DNA of 22,963 nucleotides from Paraktedonobacter sp035294465 (GCA_035294465.1 DATGKW010000016.1:1-22963); one strand, 5' to 3'. Positions 6,787 through 14,779 are shown, numbered from the stretch's first letter. Notes: generated from the letters alone by a model not told the origin. Program-made: numbers and translations.

Positions 6787-8355
6787 ATGACTATTTCTCA
6801 AGAATCATCTCGAACCTCTTCTGCCTCCGGCTTGCCCAGACCTTTTCATATTCCAGCGCGTCCATCTTCTCGCACATCGCAAGATTTACCGGCCGGGGAG
6901 AAAATAGAGGAGAGCGCGAACCGGCAGGCGCTTTTAACGCAGATATCAGAGCAAGATACGCGTTCTTCAGAAGACGCTTCGTTTCAGGCGGAGCCTTCCG
7001 CGCAGCAGCAACAAGCCCCATCGCAAGCGGTTTTTTCTGCTCAGCCTGCACTCACGCTCAAGACCGTCGGCAAGCGCCGCAGTTGGCTTTCTATCGTGCT
7101 GGCAGTTCTGGCGATTCTCGTGGTGCTTGGTGGCCTGCTGGCTCAGCAATTGCTCAATGGCAGCAACGCGACTCAGGCAAATAGCATGCTAAACTTTTCC
7201 AGCAGCGGTCCTTACGCGCAGTTTCCGCTCTCCGCGAGCCAGATCAACGCGATCCGACACCTGTCCGGGCACATGAAATACCGTGCTCTGGCCAGCCTCT
7301 ATGTCTCGCACATGAGTCTGGATGACGAGATTGGTCAAATGATCATGGTCGAGTATTACGAGCAGGTAAACAAAAACCAGGCTTCCGGCTACGACAGCGA
7401 TCTTGACTATATGATCCATACGTTACACGTTGGCGGCGTCATTATGTACGAGGCCCAGATGGCTACTTTTAACCAGACGAAAGGCGATATCGCGAAGATG
7501 CAGCAACGAGCAAATATTCCGCTGCTCATCTCGACAGATGAAGAGGGTGGCCCCTATGTGCAGCGTCTGAATAATATTTACGGCTATCGGATGGATGCTA
7601 CGCAGATTGAGGAAACCGGCGACGTCAACGTTGCGAAACAGCAGGGCTTGAAAGTATCGCAGCAACTGAAAGCGCTGGGTATCAACGTCAATCTCACTCC
7701 CGATGTAGATGTCAACCAGGTCAACGGCTATGATATGGTCACGCGCACTTTTGGCAACACGCCTGCCCAGGTTATCAAATTTGCCGGGCCGTATTTGCAG
7801 GCCATGCAGGGTAACGGCACCATAGGCTGCCTCAAGCACTTTCCGGGCCTGGGAGCGGCCGAGCCGGATGCGCACAAAACGTTGCCCGTCGTCAATAGTA
7901 CAAAGCAGCAAATCTATGCTATCGATCTTGCGCCCTTTAAAGCCTTTATCCAGTCACCTGACGCGCTGCTCAATCCCGGCATGATCATGCCCACCGATGT
8001 GCTGATGCCGGCCATCGATCCGAAATATCCCGCTGAGCTCTCCTACACCTTTATGACCGATATCCTGCGCAAGCAGTTCGGCTACGACGGCGTAGTGCTG
8101 ACCGACGCGCTTTATATGGCGGGCATCACCGATACCTGGTCGATGGATACAGCGGCGGTCATGGCTATTCAGGCTGGAGACGATATGCTGCTCGGCGCTA
8201 CTGGGACGCAGCAAACTATCGATATGATGAACGCGATCAAGCAAGCGCTGCGAGATGGGCAGCTCACTAAGGCGCGCATCGATGAGTCGGTGACGCGTAT
8301 CATCGCTCTGAAAATGCAGTATCACCTGATGCCCACGTATGTTCCTGGCGTCTAA
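6787..8355 (+). CDS. Membrane-anchored glycoside hydrolase family 3, NagZ-type
   Basis: Likely a beta-N-acetylhexosaminidase-type GH3 enzyme acting outside the membrane, perhaps on peptidoglycan fragments; the substrate is inferred. The 522-residue protein has a disordered Ser/Gln-rich N-terminus (1-92), basic residues then one hydrophobic helix (about 100-119), and a GH3 TIM-barrel. Visible motifs are DEEGG (251-255), KHFPG (350-354), DAH (D361 and H363) and VLTDALYM with the presumed nucleophile D440. The Asp-x-His pair after KHFPG is the acid/base dyad of NagZ enzymes and separates them from beta-glucosidase GH3s. Basic residues before the helix predict an external catalytic domain. TAGGAG lies 6 bases before ATG 6787. 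The second GH3 domain is absent, as in NagZ. A paralogue follows directly. Confidence 0.85.
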   Translation: MTISQESSRTSSASGLPRPFHIPARPSSRTSQDLPAGEKIEESANRQALLTQISEQDTRSSEDASFQAEPSAQQQQAPSQAVFSAQPALTLKTVGKRRSWLSIVLAVLAILVVLGGLLAQQLLNGSNATQANSMLNFSSSGPYAQFPLSASQINAIRHLSGHMKYRALASLYVSHMSLDDEIGQMIMVEYYEQVNKNQASGYDSDLDYMIHTLHVGGVIMYEAQMATFNQTKGDIAKMQQRANIPLLISTDEEGGPYVQRLNNIYGYRMDATQIEETGDVNVAKQQGLKVSQQLKALGINVNLTPDVDVNQVNGYDMVTRTFGNTPAQVIKFAGPYLQAMQGNGTIGCLKHFPGLGAAEPDAHKTLPVVNSTKQQIYAIDLAPFKAFIQSPDALLNPGMIMPTDVLMPAIDPKYPAELSYTFMTDILRKQFGYDGVVLTDALYMAGITDTWSMDTAAVMAIQAGDDMLLGATGTQQTIDMMNAIKQALRDGQLTKARIDESVTRIIALKMQYHLMPTYVPGV

Positions 8356-8390
8356 GGGGAATGATAGAGCAAATAAGGAATATCGAGCGT

Positions 8391-9749
8391 ATGTCTACAC
8401 TACAGGAAAATCTGGCGAATTCTCTCCAGGTCTATGCAGAAGATAATCCCCTCCCGCAGCCCGTGCCAGAAAGGCCGAAGCGCGGGCGCGGAAGACGTTT
8501 TCTCTGGATCGCGCTTTTTATCTCGCTGATCGCGCTGGTCATCACAGGTGGCAGCGCGGCCAACTCTCTCCTGACGCAGGAACCCGCCGTAGCGCCAACG
8601 CCCCTTCCGGCCAGCGCCTCTTTTGCGACCCTGCCGCTTTCAGAAGAGCAGATCTATCAGATCATGCATATGCCTGAGCAGATGCGCCCCTGGGAACTGG
8701 CCCAACTCTATGTCTCGCATATGACGTTGGACGAAAAACTGGGCCAGCTTATCATGGCCCAGGCCGAAACGTGGAACAATAGCGCGAACACGCCCGATAC
8801 CCTCTACATGCTCAATCAGCTTCATGCTGGCGGTATCATCATGTACGCCATTCAGATGAATACGTTCAAGCAGACCAAAGACGATATCGAGAACATGCAA
8901 CTGCATGCTTCCATTCCGCTGCTCGTCTCCGCCGATGAAGAGGGCGGCGAAGTGGAGCGCGTCGAGAACATCTTCGGGAATCGCCCAGGCGCGATGCAGA
9001 CCTATGAAACCGGCAATGTCAATAACGCGGTCAAGCTGGCGAACGGCATTGCGCACGACCTGCAATTGTTGGGCATCAACACCGACCTCGCGCCGGATGT
9101 CGATGTTTTGCAAGTCGATAACCAGTCCGCTTACATGGACACGCGCACCTTTGGCTACACACCTCAATCGGTGATTGCCTACGCCGGCGCGTACCTGCGC
9201 GCCATTCAGGGCGACGGCGAGATTGCGGCGCTGAAGCATTTCCCTGGTCTCGGCGCGGCCAAAACCGACGCGCACACCAGCCTGCCGGTCATCAATAGCT
9301 CGAAGGACCACATCTACTCAACCGATCTCGCGCCCTACGAATACTTCCTCTCGTCGTCCAATCCCCTGAACATGCCAGGCATGATCATGACGACCGATCT
9401 GCTGATGCCCGCGCTCGATCCCAACCTGCCCGCGGAACTCTCTCCGACAATTATCACCGGCATCCTGCGCGATCAGCTTCATTACAATGGCGTGGTGATT
9501 ACTGACGCGCTGTGGATGGACGGCATTGCACAAAAGTGGAACCTGGTGCAGGCTTCCATTATGGCCCTGCAAGCCGGCTGCGATATGCTGCTGGGCGCGA
9601 TTGGCTCGTATCAGATGGAGATGGTCATCAATGGCATAAAAGGCGCGCTGCAGGACGGTCAGCTTTCGATGGCTCGCATAGACCAGTCGGTGACGCGTAT
9701 CATCGCGCTCAAGTTCCAGTACCACATCCTGCGAACTCCCTGGTATTAA
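8391..9749 (+). CDS. Second membrane-anchored GH3 (NagZ-type) paralogue
   Basis: This is a tandem paralogue of the preceding gene, starting 35 bases after its stop. It has a short N-terminus ending in basic RGRGRR, one hydrophobic helix (about 37-56), and the same GH3 barrel. Motifs include DEEGG, KHFPGLGAA, the D293/H295 pair in TDAH, and VITDALWM with nucleophile D372. All expected catalytic residues are present, so both copies should be active. The frame also opens at ATG 8361, but GGGGA there touches the ATG, whereas AAGGA at 8376-8380 is ten bases before ATG 8391. I choose 8391 (452 residues), with moderate certainty. Family, membrane topology and the likely amino-sugar glycoside substrate are inferred as for the upstream copy. 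The stop lies 3 bases from the stop of hspR on the other strand. Confidence 0.83.
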   Translation: MSTLQENLANSLQVYAEDNPLPQPVPERPKRGRGRRFLWIALFISLIALVITGGSAANSLLTQEPAVAPTPLPASASFATLPLSEEQIYQIMHMPEQMRPWELAQLYVSHMTLDEKLGQLIMAQAETWNNSANTPDTLYMLNQLHAGGIIMYAIQMNTFKQTKDDIENMQLHASIPLLVSADEEGGEVERVENIFGNRPGAMQTYETGNVNNAVKLANGIAHDLQLLGINTDLAPDVDVLQVDNQSAYMDTRTFGYTPQSVIAYAGAYLRAIQGDGEIAALKHFPGLGAAKTDAHTSLPVINSSKDHIYSTDLAPYEYFLSSSNPLNMPGMIMTTDLLMPALDPNLPAELSPTIITGILRDQLHYNGVVITDALWMDGIAQKWNLVQASIMALQAGCDMLLGAIGSYQMEMVINGIKGALQDGQLSMARIDQSVTRIIALKFQYHILRTPWY

Positions 9750-9752
9750 AGA

Positions 9753-10124
9753 CTACATTGAGCCTTTTTGCAGGCGTTCAATGATATCCTTGAGCCGGCG
9801 CGTCTCCGCGGCGTGCTGCTCGCGCATGTGTTCTATTTCGGCTTCGAGTTCTCGCTGTATCTGCTCCATACGGTCCTTCATATGCAGGATAGCCTCGACG
9901 CCGGCCAGGTTCACACCCAGGTCGCGCATGAGCCGGCGAATATGGATCACGCGCTCGATATCGCGGTCGGAGTAAAGGCGCGGACTGTGCGGGCTATTGC
10001 CCTTGCGGGCCGGAGAGATCAGGCCCAGGCGCTCGTAGTGGCGCAGGGTTTGCTCGTGTACTTCAGCCCGCTGCGCCGCCACGCTGATCACATACCATGC
10101 TCCACTCACTTTTTCAGCCAACAT
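9753..10124 (-). CDS. hspR: MerR-family heat-shock repressor HspR
   Basis: This small DNA-binding protein resembles HspR, which represses chaperone operons and releases DNA under heat stress, with DnaK as co-repressor in actinobacteria. The 123 residues begin with the MerR helix-turn-helix and wing: YVISVAAQRAEVHEQTLRHY (about 11-30), ERLGLISP, then RLYSDRDIERV. The stretch LMRDLGVNLAGVEAILHM is very typical of HspR rather than other MerR proteins. A charged coiled-coil tail follows, without metal-sensing cysteines. AGGAGG lies 3 bases before ATG 10124. It is last in grpE-dnaJ-hspR, 18 bases after dnaJ, so autoregulation of the operon is likely. Confidence 0.9.
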   Translation of the reverse strand: MLAEKVSGAWYVISVAAQRAEVHEQTLRHYERLGLISPARKGNSPHSPRLYSDRDIERVIHIRRLMRDLGVNLAGVEAILHMKDRMEQIQRELEAEIEHMREQHAAETRRLKDIIERLQKGSM

Positions 10125-10142
10125 CTTCCTCCTAACTCAGCA

Positions 10143-11165
10143 TCATGAACGCACTTCGGCGCTTCGGCTGCGGCTGCGCGCCAGTTTTCCAAACAAATCG
10201 CGCTCCTCGGGGGTCAGGTTCATCGGCAACACAACCTTCACGCGGGCGAACAGGGAGCCGTGACCCTCATCACGCAGGCGCGGCATGCCCTTATCCCTCA
10301 AGCGGAATACTCGCCCGTTCTGCGTTTCCGGCGGAATGGTCAGGGCGAGTTTACGCCCATCGGGCAGGGGTACGGGTACCTCGCCGCCAAGCATGGCCGT
10401 GACCAGATCGACGTCGACATCGACGTAGAGGTCGTCACCCTTGCGTTCAAACCGTGGATCGGCTTTGACGCTGATCACCAGGTAGAGGTCGCCGCGCGGG
10501 CCTCCGCCAATGCCGGGCTGTCCCTCGCCCGCCACGCGGATCTTCGAGCCAGTATCGACGCCCGCCGGAATTTTGACCTGGAGCCGTTTGGTGTTGACAA
10601 TTGTGCCCTGGCCGCCGCAGTTGGAGCAGGCACGCGTGCTAACCTCGCCGGTGCCACGACAGATCGGGCAGACCTCGGTTGACTGAATATTGAACGTCCT
10701 GGACCCGCCCATATAGGCTTCCTGCAGAGTTACTTCAACCGGCTGCTCGATGTTATCGCCAACTCGCTTGCGAAAACCTTCTTGCCCGCGCATACCGCCC
10801 ATGCCACTCATACCGCTGGTCGCTGTGCGGCCAAACAGCGCCTCGAAGAAATCGGAGAAGCCTGAGTTTGTATCGAAATCCAGTGGCGACGTGCGATACG
10901 TCCTGGTGTACGTGCGCCGATTGAACTGCGGGCCAAACTGCTCCTGCCAGTTGGGACCCAGCGTATCGTACTTCTTGCGCTTCTCAGGATCGGAGAGAAC
11001 CTCGTAAGCCTCATTGATCTCCTTAAATTTCTCCTCAGCCTTTTTATCGCCAGGATTGACATCTGGATGATACTTGCGGGCCAGCTTACGAAAGGCTTTC
11101 TTCACATCGTCAGTCGAAGCCTCCTTCGAGACGCCTAGCACTTTGTAGTAGTCTTTATATTCCAT
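10143..11165 (-). CDS. dnaJ: DnaJ/Hsp40 co-chaperone with a half-size zinc finger
   Basis: This J-domain protein stimulates DnaK ATPase and hands over unfolded clients. The J-domain (1-70) has HPD at 33-35. A Gly/Phe/Met-rich linker (about 100-130) follows, then a reduced zinc region and the two C-terminal beta domains (VKIPAGVDTGSKIRVAGEGQ is typical). Ordinary DnaJ has four CxxCxGxG motifs binding two zincs. Here only two are visible, C166-C169 and C180-C183, enough for one zinc. It is thus intermediate between DnaJ and the zinc-free CbpA type. The length of 340 is shorter than the usual 370-380, consistent with the missing motifs. It lies 48 bases after grpE with a GGGAGCCAGG ribosome region, in one operon with grpE and hspR. 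Confidence 0.93.
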   Translation of the reverse strand: MEYKDYYKVLGVSKEASTDDVKKAFRKLARKYHPDVNPGDKKAEEKFKEINEAYEVLSDPEKRKKYDTLGPNWQEQFGPQFNRRTYTRTYRTSPLDFDTNSGFSDFFEALFGRTATSGMSGMGGMRGQEGFRKRVGDNIEQPVEVTLQEAYMGGSRTFNIQSTEVCPICRGTGEVSTRACSNCGGQGTIVNTKRLQVKIPAGVDTGSKIRVAGEGQPGIGGGPRGDLYLVISVKADPRFERKGDDLYVDVDVDLVTAMLGGEVPVPLPDGRKLALTIPPETQNGRVFRLRDKGMPRLRDEGHGSLFARVKVVLPMNLTPEERDLFGKLARSRSRSAEVRS

Positions 11166-11213
11166 TCCTGGCTCCCTCTGTGAGACCTTTCCGGTGGCTC
11201 CTCACGATCTATC

Positions 11214-11831
11214 CTATCCTTGAAAATTGTTCTGATTTTGCGCGTTCTGGTTTTGCTGGCCTTTATTGCCAGAACTGACCTTCACGCGCGCGGGACGCAG
11301 CGTCTCGTCACCCAACTTATATCCCTTGAGAACTTCCTCCACGACCGTCCCTTCAGGTTGGTCGCAGTTCTCAATGGCCTCAATTGCTTCGTGCAGGTAT
11401 GGATTAAAGGGTTCGCCCAACGAGGCCACCGGCGTCAAACCCTCGCCGCGCAACACCTCATTCAATTGCCAGAGAAGCATACGCAGCGTATGCTGAAGCG
11501 CCTGTTTATCCATCGTCTCCTGGTAAACCAGCGCCCGCTCGACGTTATCCATGACTTCGAGAATTTTATGAAACAGCGCTTTCTTTTCACGCGTCATACG
11601 CTCGGTCGAGAGGCGCTCCTGCCGTTTGCGAAAGTTTTCCATCTCTGCGCGCTCTCGCAAATACTTATCCCAATTCGCTGCCGCTTCCTGCCGCACCTGC
11701 GCCAGTTGCGCCTCTAATTCGGCAATCCTCCTGGCTTCGGGCGACATTTCCTCGCTCAACTGTTCCTGTCCCTGCTCCTGTTCCTTTGCTTTCATCTGCT
11801 CTTCCTGTGTCTCCTGGGGTTCTTCTGTCAT
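11214..11831 (-). CDS. grpE: Nucleotide exchange factor GrpE
   Basis: GrpE releases ADP from DnaK and acts as a thermosensor of the Hsp70 cycle. The 205-residue protein has a Glu/Gln-rich disordered start, a long coiled coil (ELEAQLAQVRQEAAANWDKY onward), the family core ENFRKRQERL...EVMDNVERAL, and the C-terminal beta part with PVASLGEPFNPYLHEAIEAI and VLKGYKLGDETLRPARVKVS. An Asn/Gln-rich tail ends it. An upstream in-frame ATG at 11861 exists, but AAGGAG nine bases before ATG 11831 favours the latter (MTEEPQ). It is first in the grpE-dnaJ-hspR operon, under the promoter at 11938-11910. No dnaK adjoins it. Confidence 0.94.
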   Translation of the reverse strand: MTEEPQETQEEQMKAKEQEQGQEQLSEEMSPEARRIAELEAQLAQVRQEAAANWDKYLRERAEMENFRKRQERLSTERMTREKKALFHKILEVMDNVERALVYQETMDKQALQHTLRMLLWQLNEVLRGEGLTPVASLGEPFNPYLHEAIEAIENCDQPEGTVVEEVLKGYKLGDETLRPARVKVSSGNKGQQNQNAQNQNNFQG

Positions 11832-11890
11832 TGCATCTATCTCCTTGGCTCTTGTTCTCATACGTAAGATGAGGAACTCTGCTCTTGTCT

Positions 11891-11906
11891 GGAGTTTTAT
11901 GACTCC
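11891..11906. promoter_or_regulatory. Inverted repeat at the grpE transcription start, possible HspR operator
   Basis: GGAGT-N6-ACTCC (16 bases) covers the predicted transcription start just after the -10 box. It partly resembles the actinobacterial HspR site (CTTGAGT-N7-ACTCAAG) in the GAGT/ACTC cores, but spacing and flanks differ. With hspR as last gene of the operon, an operator is expected here; identity with this repeat is inference. Confidence 0.4.
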
Positions 11907-11909
11907 TCT

Positions 11910-11938
11910 AGTATAAACTTTGAGCCATATATTGTCAA
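11910..11938 (-). promoter_or_regulatory. Strong promoter of grpE-dnaJ-hspR
   Basis: On the minus strand a perfect TTGACA (11938-11933) is followed after exactly 17 bases by TATACT (11915-11910), 5 of 6 matches. It is the best promoter in the window and lies about 80 bases before the grpE ATG at 11831. Confidence 0.75.
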
Positions 11939-11972
11939 CTCCTAAGATTTTTCGTGGGACAAAGCGGCCCCT

Positions 11973-12032
11973 GCTTGTGGCAGAAAGGGCGAGGGAAGTT
12001 GCGCAACTTCCCTCGCCCTTTCTGCCACAAGC
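11973..12032. terminator. Perfect 60-bp palindrome after tyrS
   Basis: The arms 11973-12002 and 12003-12032 are exact reverse complements with no spacer, giving a 30-base stem (loop only by opening central pairs). It abuts the tyrS stop codon at 12033 and ends 35 bases before the grpE -35 box. It probably ends tyrS transcription, but no T-tract follows on the minus strand, so the mechanism is uncertain. Confidence 0.7.
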
Positions 12033-13304
12033 TTATTTCACCTGCGCCAAATGATAATCCTTCGCGCCTTTACGCAGCACCAGATACTGCCCTTCGATCA
12101 GCGCCGAGCGATTAAGCGTAGCCTGGGGATTTGCCAGGCGCTGATTATTCACGTAGATGCCGCCGCTTTCAATCAGACGACGGGCCGCGCCTTTTGAGGG
12201 CGCGATGCCACAGGCCACGACGGCTTCGGTCAGGGCCAGGCCGCCGTCTTCAAAGGAGGCGGCGGGCAGGTCGTGCGAGGGCACATCGGCGAAGATGTCC
12301 AGCACCTCTTGCGCGCTCAGCCCGGCAATCTCGCCGCCGAAAAGGACACGCGTGGCTTGCAGGGCGCGTTGCAGTTGAAAGTCGCCATGCACCATGCGCG
12401 TAACCTCCTCGCCCAGACGGCGCTGGGCTTCGCGTTTCTCCGGCGCAGCTTCCAGGCTTGCCTCCAGTTCCGCAATCTCTGTCTGATCCAGCAAGGTGAA
12501 GTACTTGAGATATTTCACCACGTCGCGATCATCGGTATTGAGCCAGAACTGATAGAAACGGAATGGCGAGGTGAGATTGGGATCAAGCCAGACCGCGCCC
12601 GCCTCGGTCTTGCCAAACTTCACGCCCGCGCTGGTCGTTACCAGTGGGAAGACCAGGCCGTATCCCTTCTCGCCGCGCAGCTTACGGATCAGTTCGGTGC
12701 CCGCTACGATATTGCCCCATTGATCGCTGCCGCCCATCTGCAAAACGCAATGATAGCGGTCGTGGAGCATCAGGAAGTCGTAAGCCTGGAGCAACATATA
12801 GCTGAATTCGGTGAATGAAATGCCGTCGCCCCGCTCGTAGCGCTGCTTGACCGATTCTTTTGCCAGCATGTAGTTGACGGTGAAGTGTTTGCCAACATCG
12901 CGCAGAAAATCTACCATGCTGATGCTCGTTAACCAGTCCGCGTTATTGAGCAGCAGAGCCGGGTTGGTCTTGCTCTCAAAGTCCAGGAAATGGGCAAGTT
13001 GCCCGCGAATACCCTCCAGGTTCTCAGCCAGTTTCTCTTTCGTCAAGAGCTGGCGCTCAGCCGTCTTCCCGCTTGGATCGCCGATCAACCCGGTGCCGCC
13101 GCCGGCCAGCGCGATAGGCGTGTGCCCATTGCGTTGCAGGCGCACCAACCCCATAATAGGCAGCAGGCTTCCAACGTGCAAGCTGGCCGCAGTTGGATCA
13201 AAGCCAATATACCCGGTGATCCGCTCCTTTGCCAGCAGCTCACGCGTTCCCTCGCTCGCAGCGTAGAGCATCTCCCGCCATTCAAATTCTTCGTAGAGAT
13301 TCAT
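12033..13304 (-). CDS. tyrS: Tyrosyl-tRNA synthetase
   Basis: This class I aminoacyl-tRNA synthetase activates tyrosine with ATP and charges tRNA-Tyr in the cytosol. The 423 residues match the bacterial TyrRS length. The HIGH-like motif is HVGS (43-46), tyrosine-binding segments include YIGFDPTAASLH and LLQAYDFL, the conserved GGSDQWGNI is at 191-199 or slightly later, and the KMSKS-like loop is KFGKT (229-233), as in the KFGKT-type bacterial TyrRS group. The C-terminal S4 RNA-binding domain (about 355-423) contains APSKGAARRLIESGGIYVNN. GAGG lies before ATG 13304. A promoter candidate is at 13384-13355. The upstream region is too short for a full T-box leader and shows no T-box consensus. 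Confidence 0.96.
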   Translation of the reverse strand: MNLYEEFEWREMLYAASEGTRELLAKERITGYIGFDPTAASLHVGSLLPIMGLVRLQRNGHTPIALAGGGTGLIGDPSGKTAERQLLTKEKLAENLEGIRGQLAHFLDFESKTNPALLLNNADWLTSISMVDFLRDVGKHFTVNYMLAKESVKQRYERGDGISFTEFSYMLLQAYDFLMLHDRYHCVLQMGGSDQWGNIVAGTELIRKLRGEKGYGLVFPLVTTSAGVKFGKTEAGAVWLDPNLTSPFRFYQFWLNTDDRDVVKYLKYFTLLDQTEIAELEASLEAAPEKREAQRRLGEEVTRMVHGDFQLQRALQATRVLFGGEIAGLSAQEVLDIFADVPSHDLPAASFEDGGLALTEAVVACGIAPSKGAARRLIESGGIYVNNQRLANPQATLNRSALIEGQYLVLRKGAKDYHLAQVK

Positions 13305-13354
13305 TCTTTTGCCTCATCAAAGATGGAATAAAGCCGCGTAGAGTTTGCCTCGCT

Positions 13355-13384
13355 ATTGTAACAAAGGACAAAAGCAAGAGGCAA
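13355..13384 (-). promoter_or_regulatory. Candidate promoter for tyrS
   Basis: On the minus strand TTGCCT (13384-13379) and TACAAT (13360-13355) are 18 bases apart, matching 4 of 6 and 5 of 6. The -35 lies in a 7-base inverted repeat, TTGCCTC/GAGGCAA (13345-13351 and 13378-13384), which flanks the promoter and might be a regulatory site. Confidence 0.5.
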
Positions 13385-13437
13385 GCGTTATCAACGGTTG
13401 TCAGGTGGGCGGCCTTGTCCATGCCGGCTTGAGCATG

Positions 13438-14616
13438 TTATCTCCCTACGTTAAAACGAAAATGGGCGATATCGCCGTCCTGGATCACATACTCTTTGCC
13501 TTCCAGGCGCTGCAAGCCCTTTTTTGCTGCCGCCGCGAAGGAGCCGCCGCAGGCCATGAAATCATCGAAACTGGTTACTTCAGCGCGAATAAAGCCGCGC
13601 TCGATGTCGGAGTGGATCTTGCCAGCGGCTTCGGGGGCCTTCGCGCCTTTCGTAACGGTCCAGGCGCGCACTTCGTCTTCGCCAGCGGTCAGAAAAGTGA
13701 TCAGGTTGAGCAGGCGATAGCCGACCTGGATTACGCGGTCCGCGCCCAGTTTCGGCAGGCCCAGCGACTCCAGGTATTCGGCGGCATCCTCTTCCGGCAA
13801 CTCAACCAGTTCGGCTTCGAGACGCGCCGAAACCGCTACGACCTCGGCGCCTTCGGCCTGCGCGCGCCGGGCGATCTTCGTCACGCCTTGCAATTCGGAC
13901 GAGAGTCCGGCGCTATCGATAGGCATGCCAGCGGCGATCTTTTCCAGGAACTCGTTGGCCTGGCCGAGCGCGTCCTCGCTTACATTCAGCACGTACATAC
14001 GCGGCTTGGCGGTGAGCAGGAAGAGTTCGGCCAGCAGCGCGCGCTCCTGCGCGTCCAGTTCAAGCTGACTGACCGGCCTCAGTTCGTTCAGAGCCGCTTG
14101 CAGCTTGCGCAGCGTCTCTAGCTCATGGATATATTTCTTATCGCCCGCTTTCGCCGCCTTCGTCGTGCGCTCTATGCGCCGTTCGACGGTGGCCAGGTCG
14201 GTCAGAATAAGTTCGGTGTTCAGGCTATCCAGGTCGCGGGCCGGATCAATGGTGCCAGAGGCGAAGGGGACGCTGCTATTCTCAAACGTGCGCAGCACGA
14301 TAGCCAGCGCGTCGGCGTTGCGGATGTGACCCAAAAATTCCGCGCTCAGCCCCTGGCGCTTCTCCCCCTCCTCCTGGGCATGCTGACCCACGCCCGCTAC
14401 ATCCACAAATTCGACAGTGGTGGGCGTGACCTTCTTTGGATGGAAAATATCCGCCAGCGGCTGCAAACGCGCGTCAGGCACCGGCACTATCGCCCGGTTG
14501 GCCTGCACCGTGCTGGTAGCATAGCCGCTAATCGGCGCGTTCTCCCGCGTCAATGCATTAAACAAGCTTGTTTTCCCGCTCTGGGGAAGACCAATAATCC
14601 CAATCGTCAGTGCCAT
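13438..14616 (-). CDS. ychF: YchF/OLA1-type P-loop NTPase
   Basis: YchF proteins are Obg-related NTPases that prefer ATP, bind ribosomes and affect stress and redox responses. The 392 residues contain the P-loop GLPQSGKTS (9-17), the G3-like VDVAGV near 71-76, a G4-like NVSE, a helical insert, and the C-terminal TGS/DUF933 region (TAGEDEVRAWTVTKG, IHSDIERGFIRAEV, YVIQDGDIAHFRFNV). The C-terminus is typical. The P-loop departs from the usual GLPNVGKST by having Gln-Ser for Asn-Val and swapping the Ser/Thr order; NVSE replaces NVDE. So this may be a divergent YchF subgroup. It is 133 bases upstream of tyrS on the same strand, with a separate promoter for each. Confidence 0.9.
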   Translation of the reverse strand: MALTIGIIGLPQSGKTSLFNALTRENAPISGYATSTVQANRAIVPVPDARLQPLADIFHPKKVTPTTVEFVDVAGVGQHAQEEGEKRQGLSAEFLGHIRNADALAIVLRTFENSSVPFASGTIDPARDLDSLNTELILTDLATVERRIERTTKAAKAGDKKYIHELETLRKLQAALNELRPVSQLELDAQERALLAELFLLTAKPRMYVLNVSEDALGQANEFLEKIAAGMPIDSAGLSSELQGVTKIARRAQAEGAEVVAVSARLEAELVELPEEDAAEYLESLGLPKLGADRVIQVGYRLLNLITFLTAGEDEVRAWTVTKGAKAPEAAGKIHSDIERGFIRAEVTSFDDFMACGGSFAAAAKKGLQRLEGKEYVIQDGDIAHFRFNVGR

Positions 14617-14698
14617 ATCTCATCCTCTATGCGAGGCTAACGTTACCAGCCCGCATGGTTGCTGTGTTAGCGCGATTATTCAGGGAAATCTCGCCTTT

Positions 14699-14727
14699 AT
14701 TATCCCATAGAATATAACGTCTGGAAA
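14699..14727 (-). promoter_or_regulatory. Candidate promoter for ychF
   Basis: On the minus strand TTTCCA (14727-14722) and GATAAT (14704-14699) are 17 bases apart, matching 4 of 6 and 5 of 6. It lies about 80 bases upstream of the ychF start. The intervening leader holds a 6-base inverted repeat GCTAAC/GTTAGC. Confidence 0.4.
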
Positions 14728-14750
14728 AGGAGAGACGCTCTTTTTCTACC

Positions 14751-14779
14751 TTGACGCTATCTGACCCGTCCATTACAAT
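14751..14779 (+). promoter_or_regulatory. Promoter for fmdB and the genes after it
   Basis: TTGACG (14751-14756) and TACAAT (14774-14779) are separated by 17 bases, matching 5 of 6 at each box. It lies 50 bases before the ATG at 14830 and diverges from the candidate ychF promoter. Confidence 0.65.

Noticed and set aside
9720..10160. dnaK near hspR
   Set aside because: No Hsp70 sequence occurs in any frame of the window; the genes around hspR are GH3 and dnaJ.
13305..13437. T-box leader for tyrS
   Set aside because: The gap is 133 bases in total, too short once the promoter is placed, and no T-box consensus is visible.
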